A DNA stretch of 64,000 bases from Nucisporomicrobium flavum. Its GTDB lineage: Bacteria > Actinomycetota > Actinomycetes > Mycobacteriales > Micromonosporaceae. The stretch's first letter is position 1; every line of letters begins with the position of its first letter. Made by a program: the position numbers and the translations under genes. The stretch spans positions 255,593-319,592 of the forward strand of contig NZ_JADMLH010000010.1 in NCBI RefSeq assembly GCF_016464385.1, read 5' to 3'. Positions 8,721-17,503 of the stretch are shown piece by piece. A model generated the notes under the pieces. That model was not told the origin of the DNA. It ran no database searches and saw only the letters and a program-made list of their open reading frames with translations.

Positions 8721-10396
8721 CGGAGCACCATCCGGCGGTAGGAGTCGTGCGTGCCGCTCAGCTCGGCGTGCCCGCCCTCGGCGGCGACCTCGCCGTCACC
8801 CAGGACCACGACCCGGTCCGTGGCGGCGAGCAGCGCGGGGCTGGTGGTGATCACGATCGTGGCGAAGGCCGAGCCCGGGCCGTGCCGCAGCGCCCGGATG
8901 CCCTCCGCGACGGCGTGCTCGGTGACGGCGTCCACGGCGGTGGTCGGGTCGTGCAGGACGAGCACGGGCGGCCTGGCGAGCAGGGCGCGGGCCAGGGCGA
9001 GCCGCTGGCGCTGGCCGCCGGAGAGGCTGGCGCCGCGCTCGGCGACCTTCGTGTCGAGGCCGGCGACCTCGTCGGCCGCCGCCGCGCTGAGCGCCTCCGC
9101 GAGCCCGGCGTCGCCGTGCGGGGCCACGTTCCCCGCGATCGTGCCGGTGAAGAGGTCGGCGTGGTGCGGCTCCACCAGCAGCAGCCGGCGGGCGTGCTCC
9201 CGGTCGATCGTCTCGAGCGGCTCGCCGCCGAGCAGCACCTCCCCCTGATACCCGGCCGGTACGGCGAGCAGCCGCACCAGCGCCTCCGCGTCGGCGGGGC
9301 GGCGGGTGGCCACGCCGACGAACTCGCCAGGCCGTACGTGCAGGTCGAGGCCGGCGAGCGGGCCGTGCCGCACCCCGGTCAGGCGCAGGTCGCAGCCGTC
9401 CGCCGCGGGCGTCGCGATGCCCTCCGGCAGCACCATCCCGGCGGCCGTCACCTGCGCGACCCGGTCGGCCGACGCACGCGCCTCGGCGATCCAGCTCGGG
9501 ACGACCGCCAGCAGCCCGAACGGCTCGACGAGGAACTGGGCGGAGCCGATGACGGTGATGAACTGGCCCACGGTGATCCGGCCGGTCAGCGCGAACCAGC
9601 CGGCGAGGATCGCGACGCCGCAGGCCAGCAGCGTGCTCAGGGTGGTGGAGGCGGCGAGGTAGCCGCCCTGGGTCCGGGCAGCACGCAGGGTTGCGGCCAG
9701 CGACCGCCGGCTCACCGCGTGGTAGCGCTCGGCCGCCGCGTCCTGGGCGCCGATGCCGCGCAGCGGCCGCAGGCCGGTGACCAGGTCGGTGGCGAGCGAG
9801 GTGGCACGGCCGGCCTGTTCCTGCTGGTCGGCGACGCGCCGGGTGATCACCGGCGAGCTGACCTGCAGCACCACCAGCACGAGCGGCGTGGCGACCAGCA
9901 CGGCCAGCCCCAGCGGTACGGAGATCAGCAGCAGCGTCACCGCGCTGATGGCGGTGGCCACGATCGCCCCGGCGATCCGGGGAACGTAGTCCAGCAGGTA
10001 CGACGTGTTGTCGGCGTCGCTCGTGGACACCGTGAGCAGGTCACCGGTGCGCATGCCGGTACGGGCCCCGCGCGGGTGCAGGATCTTCGCCGCCACCTCC
10101 AGCCGCAGCAGGTGCGCCTCCTCGGCGATGGCGCGCATGAGCTGCCGCGCCCCCAGCCGGTACGCCGTCGTCAGCAGCACGAACAGCACGCCGAGCGCCG
10201 CCACCCACAGCGCGAGCGCGGTCCCGTCGCCCGGGGTGACGGCGGTGTCGACCACCACGCCGATGAGGATCGGGATGGCGGCCTCGCAGGCCTGGTGCAC
10301 GCCGATCAGCGCGGTCCCGGGCCAGAGCCGCCGGCCGTTGCGGGTGATCGTCCGGCGCAGGATGCGACCGCCGGAGCGGCTCAGCGACTCATTCAC
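8717..10396 (-). CDS. ABC exporter half-transporter (TMD-NBD), siderophore locus, subunit with degenerate Walker A
   Basis: 559 residues with a six-helix membrane domain (~25-310) and a nucleotide-binding domain. The Walker A position reads [11 protein letters not shown] (361-371), lacking the GK[ST] core, and Walker B ends HDP (482-484) instead of DEP. The signature LSGGQ (458-462) is intact. This is complementary to the partner gene downstream, so the dimer would keep one complete ATP site. The GTG start overlaps the mbtH-like stop by 4 bp (GTGA). Members of this family are often annotated as siderophore exporters; the substrate is inferred from the locus. Confidence 0.9.
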   Translation of the reverse strand: MNESLSRSGGRILRRTITRNGRRLWPGTALIGVHQACEAAIPILIGVVVDTAVTPGDGTALALWVAALGVLFVLLTTAYRLGARQLMRAIAEEAHLLRLEVAAKILHPRGARTGMRTGDLLTVSTSDADNTSYLLDYVPRIAGAIVATAISAVTLLLISVPLGLAVLVATPLVLVVLQVSSPVITRRVADQQEQAGRATSLATDLVTGLRPLRGIGAQDAAAERYHAVSRRSLAATLRAARTQGGYLAASTTLSTLLACGVAILAGWFALTGRITVGQFITVIGSAQFLVEPFGLLAVVPSWIAEARASADRVAQVTAAGMVLPEGIATPAADGCDLRLTGVRHGPLAGLDLHVRPGEFVGVATRRPADAEALVRLLAVPAGYQGEVLLGGEPLETIDREHARRLLLVEPHHADLFTGTIAGNVAPHGDAGLAEALSAAAADEVAGLDTKVAERGASLSGGQRQRLALARALLARPPVLVLHDPTTAVDAVTEHAVAEGIRALRHGPGSAFATIVITTSPALLAATDRVVVLGDGEVAAEGGHAELSGTHDSYRRMVLR

Positions 10397-10605
10397 CGCG
10401 CCATGCTGTCGCGCAGGCTCTTCGGGCGCAGGTCGGTCCAGTGCTCGTCCACGTAGTCCAGGGCCTCCTGCCGCGACGACGGGCCGAAGACGCTGCGCCA
10501 GCCCGACGGGATCTCCTTGAACGCCGGCCAGAGGGAGTGCTGCTCCTCGTCGTTCACCAGGACGTGGAAGGTGCCGTTCTCGTCGTCGAACGGGTTGCTG
10601 GACAC
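10393..10605 (-). CDS. MbtH-like NRPS accessory protein
   Basis: 70 residues, normal length for the family. The conserved signature is visible: NPFDDENG near the start, HSLWPAF, PSGW, then the C-terminal WTDLRP. MbtH-like proteins bind adenylation domains and support their folding and activity, so the partner is the NRPS three genes downstream. The GTG start at 10605 is preceded by GAAGGAG at a good distance. It is first in an operon with the two exporter genes, 30 bp downstream of an iron box. Confidence 0.96.
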   Translation of the reverse strand: MSSNPFDDENGTFHVLVNDEEQHSLWPAFKEIPSGWRSVFGPSSRQEALDYVDEHWTDLRPKSLRDSMAR

Positions 10606-10634
10606 GCGGACTCCTTCAGGGGCGGGGTTAGCCA

Positions 10635-10651
10635 GGTAAGGCTAGCCTAAG
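10635..10651 (-). promoter_or_regulatory. Iron box for the mbtH-exporter operon
   Basis: The core GGCTAGCC flanked by TAA on both sides (10637-10650) matches the other two boxes in this locus. It sits 30 bp upstream of the mbtH-like GTG and covers the stop codon of the upstream ATPase gene (TAG at 10642-10644). Confidence 0.8.
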
Positions 10652-11424
10652 CCGGAGCGCGGAATGACCATCGGGGTGTGCGTCTCCGGGTCGTCGATGA
10701 TCCGGCAGCCCAGCCCGAACACCCGCTCCACCAGGGCCGCGGTCAGCACCTCGCGGGGATCGCCCTGGGCCACCACGGCACCGGACCGCATCACGACGAG
10801 GTGGTCGGCGTACCGGGCCGCCTGGTTCAGGTCGTGCAGCACCGCCACCATCGTCGTGCCCTGCTCGCGGTTGAGGCGTACGCACAGCTCCAGCAGCTCG
10901 ATCTGATGGGCGATGTCCAGAAACGTCGTGGGCTCGTCGAGCAGCACGATCGGGGTCTGCTGGGCGAGCACCATGGCCACCCAGACGCGCTGCCGCTGGC
11001 CGCCGGAGAGCGTGTCGACGAGCTCGCCGGAGAGGTCACCGACGCCCGTGGCGGCCATCGCGGCGACCACGGCCGCCTCGTCCTCCGGCGACCACTGCCG
11101 GATCAGCTTCTGGTGCGGGAACCGCCCCCGGGCGACCAGCTCCGCCACCGAGATGCCGTCCGGCGCGATCGACGACTGCGGCAGCAGCCCGAGCCGGCGC
11201 GCGACCTCCTTGGCGGGTCGCGCGTGGATGTCCCGCCCGTCCAGCAGCACCGCGCCGGCCGACGGCTTGAGCAGCCGGGACAGCGCGCGCAGCAGCGTCG
11301 ACTTCCCGCACGCGTTCGGGCCGATGATCGCCGTGAACCGGCCGGCCGGCAGGTCCAGGTCGAGGTGCTCGGAGATCGTCCGGCGGTCGTAGCCGATCGT
11401 GATGTCGCGCGCTGCCAAGGTCAC
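10642..11424 (-). CDS. Ferric-siderophore ABC transporter ATP-binding protein (FecE/FepC type)
   Basis: 260 residues with Walker A GPNACGKST (~35-43), Q-loop LLPQ, signature LSGGQRQR, Walker B IVLLDEPT and the switch histidine in VLHDLNQ. The layout and length are those of FepC/FhuC/BtuD-like ATPases that power ferric-siderophore uptake. It begins 10 bp after the stop of the second permease and completes a permease-permease-ATPase operon. The final codons TTA-GGC-TAG are part of the next operon's iron box. No periplasmic-binding-type lipoprotein gene is adjacent. Confidence 0.95.
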   Translation of the reverse strand: MTLAARDITIGYDRRTISEHLDLDLPAGRFTAIIGPNACGKSTLLRALSRLLKPSAGAVLLDGRDIHARPAKEVARRLGLLPQSSIAPDGISVAELVARGRFPHQKLIRQWSPEDEAAVVAAMAATGVGDLSGELVDTLSGGQRQRVWVAMVLAQQTPIVLLDEPTTFLDIAHQIELLELCVRLNREQGTTMVAVLHDLNQAARYADHLVVMRSGAVVAQGDPREVLTAALVERVFGLGCRIIDDPETHTPMVIPRSGLG

Positions 11425-11434
11425 GGTTGCCCCC

Positions 11435-12478
11435 TCACCGACGGGCCTGGCGCAGCAGCAGCCAGACGAAGTAGACGCCGCCCACCGACACGGTCACCAC
11501 GCCGACCGGCAGCTGGGTGGGCGCGAACGCCCGCTGCGCGAGCCAGTCGCTGAGCATCAGCAGGAACGCGCCCATCGCCGCCGACGGGACCAGGGCGATG
11601 CCCGGCGTCCGGGTCAGCCGCCGCGCCAGCTGCGGGGCGGCCAGCGCGACGAACGAGATCGGCCCGGCGGCGGCCGTCGCGACCGCGGTCAGGGCCACCC
11701 CGATGACCAGGTACGCGAGCCGGACGGCACCGACCCGGACGCCCAGCGAGGCCGCCGCGTCCTCGCCCATCTCCAGCAGCGCCAGGCGTGGCCCGTACGC
11801 GACAAGGCTTAGGCAGAGCGCACCCAGCGCGACCGCCACCGGGGTGACCTGCGCCCAGCCGAGCCCGTTCAGGCTGCCCTGGCCCCACAGCGCCGCGGCG
11901 AAGGCGGCCTGCAGGTCGGCCTCGGCGATGAACCACTGGTTGGCCGAGGCCAGCATGGCGCTGATCGCGATGCCGACGATGATGAGCCGGAAGCCCTGCA
12001 CGCCGCGCCGGAACGCGAGCAGGTACACGACGACCGCGGTGGCCAGGCCGCCGACGAGCGCGCCGGCCGCGACCGGGTAGTAGCCGTTGCCGGCGACGAC
12101 CGTCACGACGAGCACGCCCGTGTACGCGCCGGTGTTGAAGCCGATGACGTCCGGGCTGCCCAGCGGGTTACGGGTCAGCGCCTGGAAGATCGCCCCGGCC
12201 AGCCCGAGCGCCGCGCCGATCATCAGGGCGAGCAGCACGCGCGGCAGCCGCCACTCGACCACGACCAGACGGGCGGCGCGGGTGCCCTCGCCCGCCAGCG
12301 CCCGCAGCACCTCGGCCGGGGACAGCGTGAACTCGCCCGTACCCAGCGCCAGCACGGCCACGGCCAGCGCCATGAGGGTGAGCAGGACGCAGACGAGCGC
12401 GGGCTTGACCGCGATCCGGCCGCTGACGTGCCGGCCGGCGCGGACCGTCAGAACGCGCCGCCCGAAGTCCACGTTCAC
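11435..12478 (-). CDS. FecCD-family ferric-siderophore permease (second subunit)
   Basis: 347 residues from a GTG at 12478 whose GTGA overlaps the stop of the first permease. A longer open frame continues upstream but is the shadow of that permease. Hydrophobic throughout, with about nine to ten membrane segments. FecCD hallmarks are present: RLPRVLLALMIGAALGLAG near residue 75, TRNPLGSPDVIG, and AAGPISFVALAAPQLAR in the segment contacting the ATPase. It would form the membrane channel with the 13530 permease. Substrate is inferred from the neighbouring synthetase. Confidence 0.93.
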   Translation of the reverse strand: MNVDFGRRVLTVRAGRHVSGRIAVKPALVCVLLTLMALAVAVLALGTGEFTLSPAEVLRALAGEGTRAARLVVVEWRLPRVLLALMIGAALGLAGAIFQALTRNPLGSPDVIGFNTGAYTGVLVVTVVAGNGYYPVAAGALVGGLATAVVVYLLAFRRGVQGFRLIIVGIAISAMLASANQWFIAEADLQAAFAAALWGQGSLNGLGWAQVTPVAVALGALCLSLVAYGPRLALLEMGEDAAASLGVRVGAVRLAYLVIGVALTAVATAAAGPISFVALAAPQLARRLTRTPGIALVPSAAMGAFLLMLSDWLAQRAFAPTQLPVGVVTVSVGGVYFVWLLLRQARR

Positions 12479-13530
12479 AGGGCGCTCACCGTGCGGCGGC
12501 GGATCCACCAGATCAGCACCGGCGCGCCCACGAAGGCGGTGACCACGCCGACGCGCAGCTCGCCCGGGCGCACCACGAGCCGCCCCACGATGTCGGCGAC
12601 GAGCAGCAGCACCGGCCCCAGCACGACCGTGTACCCGAAGATCCAGCGCTGGTCCGGCCCGACGATCCAGCGCACGACGTGCGGCACCATCAGGCCCACG
12701 AACCCGATCGGACCCACCGCCGCGGTAGCCGCGCCGGCCAGCAGCATGACCGAGGCGGTCGCAAGGATCCGGGTACGCCCGACGCCGGCGCCCAGCGTCC
12801 GCGCCAGGTCGTCGCCGAGCGCCACCGCGTTCAGCGAGCGGGCCACGAGCAGGGCCAGCACCGTACCGGCGGCGACGAACGGCAGGATCGTCACGGCCAC
12901 GTCGGCGGGCCGGCCGGCCAGCGAGCCGATGTCCCAGAACCGCAGGTAATCGAAGGCGCGCGGGCGGACCAGCCGGATGCCGCCGGAGATGCCGTCCATC
13001 ACCGCGCCGAGCGCCACCCCGGCCAGGGTCAGGCGTACGGGCGTCGCACCGGCCCGCCCCGCCGCACCGAGCAGGTACACCAGCGTCAGCGCGAACGCGA
13101 CGCCGGCGAAACCGAACCACAGGTACTGGGAGAGGCTCGTGAGGCCGAGCACGCCGACCGCGAAGACGACGAAGAGCCCGGCGCCGGAGTTGATGCCGAG
13201 GATCTGGGTGTCGGCGAGGGGGTTGCGGGTGACGGCCTGGATCACCGCGCCGGACAGTCCGAACGCGACCCCGGCGAGCAGCCCCAGCACGGTCCGCGGC
13301 ACGCGCAGGTCGCGCACGATCGACTGGTCGTCGGTGTCGGTGTAGTGGAAGAACGCGTCCCAGACGGTCTGGGCTGAGACGGTGCGGGTGCCCAGCGCGA
13401 TGCTCAGTACGCACACCGCGGCCAGGACGCCCAGGCAGACCAGCAGGCCCACGCCACGACGGGCCCCGGTCCGTGCGACACCGGACGCCGGCTGCGGACG
13501 CGCAGGCGCCGGCGTACGCGTCAGGACCAT
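12475..13530 (-). CDS. FecCD-family ferric-siderophore permease (first subunit)
   Basis: 351 residues. After a cytoplasmic proline/arginine-rich start come multiple membrane helices with FecCD motifs: DLRVPRTVLGLLAGVAFGLS, TRNPLADTQILGIN and AAVGPIGFVGLMVPHVVR. First gene of the import operon; an iron box ends about 10 bp before its ATG. It starts a three-gene unit with the permease and ATPase downstream. The function as ferric-siderophore permease is firm at family level; the exact siderophore is inference. Confidence 0.93.
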   Translation of the reverse strand: MVLTRTPAPARPQPASGVARTGARRGVGLLVCLGVLAAVCVLSIALGTRTVSAQTVWDAFFHYTDTDDQSIVRDLRVPRTVLGLLAGVAFGLSGAVIQAVTRNPLADTQILGINSGAGLFVVFAVGVLGLTSLSQYLWFGFAGVAFALTLVYLLGAAGRAGATPVRLTLAGVALGAVMDGISGGIRLVRPRAFDYLRFWDIGSLAGRPADVAVTILPFVAAGTVLALLVARSLNAVALGDDLARTLGAGVGRTRILATASVMLLAGAATAAVGPIGFVGLMVPHVVRWIVGPDQRWIFGYTVVLGPVLLLVADIVGRLVVRPGELRVGVVTAFVGAPVLIWWIRRRTVSAL

Positions 13531-13539
13531 GCGGTGAGC

Positions 13540-13556
13540 TTAGGCTAGCCTTCCCT
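13540..13556 (-). promoter_or_regulatory. Iron box for the siderophore import operon
   Basis: TTAGGCTAGCC followed by a weaker right arm (TTCCCT) lies directly between the rsmE stop (13562) and the permease start (13530). It is the third copy of this box in the locus and is degenerate on one side, so it may be a weaker operator. Confidence 0.7.
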
Positions 13557-13561
13557 ACCCG

Positions 13562-14296
13562 TCACCATCGGTCCAGCCGCACCGACAGCACAGCCAGCGC
13601 CGCGACCCCCGCGGTGGACGTTCGCAGGACCGAGTCGCCGAGCTTCACCGGCTGCCCACCGGCGGCCACGAACGCGCCCAGCTCCTGGTCGCTGATGCCA
13701 CCCTCGGGCCCGACGACCAGGACGACCTCGCCGGACTCGGGCAGCTTCGCGGCGCTGAGCCGGTCGGTCGCCTCCTCGTGCAGCACGAACGCCGCCGCGG
13801 CCCGCCCCAGCCGGGCGGCGACCTGCTTGGTGGAGACGTCCGGGTCGCCGGCGACCACCGGGAGCCACGGCCGGCGGGCCTGCTTGGCGGCCTCCCGCAC
13901 GGTGGCGACCCACTTCTCGCGGGCTCGTACGCCCCGGTCGCCACGCCACTGCGCCACCGACCGGGACGCCGCCCACGGCACGATCTCGTCCACGCCGGTC
14001 TCGGTCATCGCCTGCACGGCGAGCTCGCCCCGGTCGCCCTTGGCGATGCCCTGCACCACGACCAGGCGTGGGTCCGCGGCGGCCGCGAACGACCGCTCGC
14101 CCACGACGACGTCCACGCTGCCCCGGCCCACCGCCGTGACCTCGGCCCGGACCGACCCGCCCCGGCCGTCGGCCAGCACGATCTCCTCGCCCGGGCGGAC
14201 CCGCTGCACGTCGGCGGCGTGATGGCCCTCCTTGCCGGCCAGCGTGTGGCGCGGCCCGGCCGGCAGGTCCTCCACGAGGAACAGCGGAGCCGACAC
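13562..14296 (-). CDS. rsmE: 16S rRNA (uracil(1498)-N(3))-methyltransferase
   Basis: 244 residues. The SPOUT-class RsmE pattern is clear: N-terminal PUA-like part, then VVVQGIAKGDRGELAVQAMTE, the RSVAQW stretch, KQARRPWLP, VVLVVGPEGG and the C-terminal knot GDSVLRTSTAGVAAL. It methylates U1498 of 16S rRNA. Its start is 3 bp after the dnaJ stop, and hrcA-dnaJ-rsmE is a usual actinobacterial order, so it is probably cotranscribed from the CIRCE-controlled promoter. Confidence 0.96.
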   Translation of the reverse strand: MSAPLFLVEDLPAGPRHTLAGKEGHHAADVQRVRPGEEIVLADGRGGSVRAEVTAVGRGSVDVVVGERSFAAAADPRLVVVQGIAKGDRGELAVQAMTETGVDEIVPWAASRSVAQWRGDRGVRAREKWVATVREAAKQARRPWLPVVAGDPDVSTKQVAARLGRAAAAFVLHEEATDRLSAAKLPESGEVVLVVGPEGGISDQELGAFVAAGGQPVKLGDSVLRTSTAGVAALAVLSVRLDRW

Positions 14297-14298
14297 GG

Positions 14299-15444
14299 TC
14301 AGTGGCCGTTGAACGCGTCACGCATACGCGAGAAGAAACCACCCTGCTTGCTGAGCTCCGCCACGTCCTCCCCGCGGGTCTTGGCGAAGTCGCGCAGCAT
14401 CCGCTCCTGGTCCGGGGTCAGCTTCGTCGGCGTCTTCACGTCGAGGTGCACGAAGAGGTCGCCGCGGCCCTGCCCGCGCAGGTGCGGCACGCCCTTGCCG
14501 CGGACGCGCAACGTCGACGACGGCTGCGTACCGGGCTTGACCTCGATGTTCTCCTCGGAGTCCAGCGTCTTGATGGTCAGCCGGGTGCCGAGCGCCGCGG
14601 CGGTCATCGGCAGGGTGACCCGGCAGTGCAGGTCGTCGCCCTTACGCGAGTACACGTCGTGCGGCCGCTCGTGGATCTCGACGTACAGGTCGCCGGCCGT
14701 GCCGCCGCCCGGGCCCACCTCGCCCTGCTGGGCCAGGCGGATGCGCATGCCGTCCTCGACGCCGGCCGGGATCTTCACCGTCAGCGAGCGGCGGGTCCGG
14801 ATGCGGCCGTCGCCGGCGCAGGTCGGGCAGGGGTGCGGGATGACCGTGCCGTGCCCCTGGCAGGTCTGGCACGGACGCGACGAGACGACCTGGCCCAGGA
14901 ACGTCCGCTGCACCGACTGCACCTCGCCCCGGCCGCCGCACGTCTCACAGGTGGCCAGGTGCGTTCCGGGCGCGGTGCCGGCGCCGGAGCACTGGGTGCA
15001 CAGCACGGCGGTGTCCACGGTGATCGGCGCCTCGACGCCGAACGCCGTCTCCACCAGGTCCAGCTCCAGGCGCAGGATCGCGTCCGCGCCGGGCCGGGTG
15101 CGCGGGCGCGGTCCCCGGGCGCCGCCGCCGGCGGTCGTGCCGAAGAAGGCGTCCATGATGTCCTGGAAACCCACGAACGGGCCCGCGCCGCCGGGACCAC
15201 CGGGGCCGCCGGGACCACCGCCGCCGGGCGCCAGGGGGTCGCCGCCGAGGTCGACGATCTGCCGCTTCTGGTCGTCCGAGAGAACCTCGTACGCGGCGTT
15301 GATGTCCTTGAACTTCTCGTGCGCCTCGGGGTCCGGGTTCACGTCCGGGTGGTACTGACGGGCCAGCTTGCGGTAGGCGCGCTTGATCTCGTCGTCGGTG
15401 GCTTCGCGGCTGACGCCGAGAATTCCGTAGTAGTCCTTGGCCAC
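14299..15444 (-). CDS. dnaJ: Chaperone protein DnaJ
   Basis: J domain with the HPD triad (QYHPDVNPD), a Gly/Pro-rich linker, four CxxCxGxG zinc repeats ([32 protein letters not shown]) and the C-terminal substrate-binding domains. I chose the GTG at 15444 ([10 protein letters not shown]), which matches the usual DnaJ N-terminus; an in-frame ATG at 15462 would add six residues. It is a co-chaperone of DnaK, separate from any dnaK operon here, lies in the hrcA operon and corresponds to actinobacterial DnaJ2. Confidence 0.95.
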   Translation of the reverse strand: MAKDYYGILGVSREATDDEIKRAYRKLARQYHPDVNPDPEAHEKFKDINAAYEVLSDDQKRQIVDLGGDPLAPGGGGPGGPGGPGGAGPFVGFQDIMDAFFGTTAGGGARGPRPRTRPGADAILRLELDLVETAFGVEAPITVDTAVLCTQCSGAGTAPGTHLATCETCGGRGEVQSVQRTFLGQVVSSRPCQTCQGHGTVIPHPCPTCAGDGRIRTRRSLTVKIPAGVEDGMRIRLAQQGEVGPGGGTAGDLYVEIHERPHDVYSRKGDDLHCRVTLPMTAAALGTRLTIKTLDSEENIEVKPGTQPSSTLRVRGKGVPHLRGQGRGDLFVHLDVKTPTKLTPDQERMLRDFAKTRGEDVAELSKQGGFFSRMRDAFNGH

Positions 15445-15509
15445 AGGGTTTCGAGTCCTCATGTCTGCCCCGCGCTGTGCGCTGGAGACCGTCGTCCGTC
15501 GCTTGTCCG

Positions 15510-16532
15510 TCAGTTCTGTGCGAGCAGATCGCCAACGTAGCGTGCCACGGCACGCACAGTCGCGATGGTGCCGGGGTAGTCCATCCGGGTCGGCCCCAGC
15601 ACGCCGAGCCCACCAACGATTGTGGTACCCGGTCCGTAACCGGTGCTCACCACCGATGCCGCCCGGAGATTGTCGATCTCGTTCTCATCGCCGATGCGCA
15701 CCCGGGTCGTGCTGGGCTCCACCTCGCCGATGAGCTTGAGCAGGATGACCTCCTCCTCGAGGGCCTCGAGCACCGGCCGCAGCGAACCCTGGAAGTCCAG
15801 CACGCCACCGCGGGTGAGGTTGGCGGTCCCGGCCAGCGCGAGGCGCTCGTCACTGCGCTCGACCAGCGTCTCCAGCAGCACCGACGCGACGCACGTCATC
15901 GTGTTGCGCTTCTCCGGCGCGCACTCGTCGACCAGCGCCTGCACCAGCGGCGGCGCGTCGGCGAGCCGCTCACCGGCGAGCTTCGCGTTGACCTTGCGGC
16001 GCATGTCCAGCACGTCGTCGCTGTCGGTGGGGCCGGGCAGCTCCACCAGGCGCTGCTCCACCCGGCCGGTGTCGGCGATCATCACGAGCATGAGCCGGGT
16101 GGTGGAAATCGGCACAAGTTCCAGATGGCGCACCGAGGAGCGGGACAGGCTCGGATACTGCACGACGGCGACCTGGCGGGTGAGCTGGGCGAGCAGCCGT
16201 ACGGTGCGGTGCACGACGTCGTCCAGGTCGACCGCGCCGGCGAGGAACCGCTCGATCGCCCGCCGCTCGGCCGGGCTCAGCGCCTTGATCCGGGACAGCC
16301 GGTCGACGAAGAGCCGGTAGCCGGCGTCGGTGGGCACGCGCCCGGCGCTGGTGTGCGGCTGCCGGATGTAGCCCTCCTCCTCGAGGACGGCCATGTCGTT
16401 GCGGACGGTCGCCGGGGAGACCCCCAGCTGGTGCCGTTCCACGAGCGCCTTGCTGCCCACCGGCTCCTGGGTGGCGACGTAGTCCTCGACGATGGCCCGG
16501 AGCACCTCGAGCTTGCGGTCATCGAGCGGCAT
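15510..16532 (-). CDS. hrcA: Heat-inducible transcription repressor HrcA
   Basis: 340 residues. An N-terminal winged helix ([35 protein letters not shown] region, residues ~22-56) is followed by the HrcA core and the C-terminal [18 protein letters not shown] motif. HrcA binds CIRCE operators, and one lies 32 bp upstream of this start, so the gene is autoregulated. First gene of the hrcA-dnaJ-rsmE operon. Confidence 0.97.
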   Translation of the reverse strand: MPLDDRKLEVLRAIVEDYVATQEPVGSKALVERHQLGVSPATVRNDMAVLEEEGYIRQPHTSAGRVPTDAGYRLFVDRLSRIKALSPAERRAIERFLAGAVDLDDVVHRTVRLLAQLTRQVAVVQYPSLSRSSVRHLELVPISTTRLMLVMIADTGRVEQRLVELPGPTDSDDVLDMRRKVNAKLAGERLADAPPLVQALVDECAPEKRNTMTCVASVLLETLVERSDERLALAGTANLTRGGVLDFQGSLRPVLEALEEEVILLKLIGEVEPSTTRVRIGDENEIDNLRAASVVSTGYGPGTTIVGGLGVLGPTRMDYPGTIATVRAVARYVGDLLAQN

Positions 16533-16563
16533 GACCCCTCCCCCTGATCGTCTGCAAGAGCTC

Positions 16564-16590
16564 TTGGCACTCCCGTGAGCAGAGTGCCAG
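16564..16590 (-). promoter_or_regulatory. CIRCE operator upstream of hrcA
   Basis: An inverted repeat TTGGCACTC - 9 nt - GAGTGCCAG matches the CIRCE consensus TTAGCACTC-N9-GAGTGCTAA with a conservative change in each arm. The spacing is exactly nine and it sits between the divergent hrcA and DUF4870 genes. Confidence 0.92.
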
Positions 16591-16720
16591 TCTACGTCGC
16601 CGCACGCCCGCGCGCGATGATCGGCCGGTGGTCCGGGTGTACTTAGCCGAGTGTCTATTCTCCGACCTCACCAGGGTGTTGCCCTCGCCACGTTCGACCG
16701 GCGGTCCTACCGTGTTGCCC

Positions 16721-17443
16721 ATGACTGAACCGCCGCGTCCGCCCGGTGAGGGAAATCCCTCGGACCCCACCGCGCCGATCAACCCATATCCGGGCAACGA
16801 CCCGACCCCGCCGCCGCCTCCGGCGTACGGCTCTCCCCAGCCGCCGAGCTACGGCACCCCGCCGCCCACGTCCGGCGCCGGTGGGTACGCCCCGCCGCCG
16901 CCGTCCGGTGCCGGTGGCTACGCCCCGCCGCCCTCGTCGGGTGCCGGCGGCTACGGCCCGCCCCCGTCGTCCGGTGCCGGCTACGGCCAGCCCCCGTCGT
17001 CCGGCGCGGGTGGCTACGGCACCCCGCCGCCCGGGTACGGCACCCCGCCGCCCGGCGCGTACGGCCAGCCCGGCTACCCGCCGCAGGGCTACGGCCAGGG
17101 CGGCGGCGACGACAAGACCTGGATCCTCGTCTCCCACTTCGGCGGCGCGGCCGGCGCGTTCCTCGGCGGCGGCTGCTCCGGATGGATCGCGCCGCTGATC
17201 GCGCTGCTCGCCAAGGGCAACCAGTCCCCGGTGGTGCGCGCGGAGGCGGTCAAGGCGCTGAACTTCCAGATCCTCTGGTCGATCATCGCGGTGGTGGGCT
17301 GGATCCTCAGCTGCATCGTCATCGGCATCTTCATCGGCATCGCTGCCTGGCTGATCGCCACGATCGTCGGCGTCATCGCGGGCGTGAAGGCCAACAACAA
17401 CGAGCCGTACAACTATCCGATGACGGTCTCGATGATCAAGTGA
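16721..17443 (+). CDS. DUF4870 membrane protein with Pro/Gly/Tyr-rich N-terminal tail
   Basis: 240 residues from the ATG at 16721; an upstream in-frame ATG at 16628 is less likely. Residues ~20-125 are repeats rich in Gly, Pro and Tyr (SSGAGGYG-type units), predicted disordered. The C-terminal ~110 residues carry the DUF4870 pattern (GGAAGAF..., [20 protein letters not shown]) with about three membrane helices. A TACCGT hexamer seven bases before the ATG suggests a leaderless transcript. Function unknown. Confidence 0.85.
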   Translation: MTEPPRPPGEGNPSDPTAPINPYPGNDPTPPPPPAYGSPQPPSYGTPPPTSGAGGYAPPPPSGAGGYAPPPSSGAGGYGPPPSSGAGYGQPPSSGAGGYGTPPPGYGTPPPGAYGQPGYPPQGYGQGGGDDKTWILVSHFGGAAGAFLGGGCSGWIAPLIALLAKGNQSPVVRAEAVKALNFQILWSIIAVVGWILSCIVIGIFIGIAAWLIATIVGVIAGVKANNNEPYNYPMTVSMIK

Positions 17444-17449
17444 CCGCAC

Positions 17450-17478
17450 GGCGGCGCCGGGCTCTCGACGGCGCCGCC
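17450..17478. terminator. Hairpin between convergent genes
   Basis: A perfect 9-bp stem, GGCGGCGCC (17450-17458) with GGCGCCGCC (17470-17478), and an 11-nt loop, just after the DUF4870 stop and before the subtilase stop at 17504. No U-tract follows. Placement suggests a bidirectional terminator. Confidence 0.6.
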
Positions 17479-17503
17479 CGCCCGGCCCCCACCGGGCCGC
17501 CGG

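Noticed and set aside
10455-10650. A plus-strand gene opposite mbtH
   Set aside because: The minus-strand frame matches the MbtH family along its full length; the opposite frame has no recognisable features.
11435-13414. A single 659-residue permease gene
   Set aside because: The first half of that frame lacks hydrophobic segments and overlaps the real first permease; the GTG at 12478 gives a normal-sized FecCD protein.
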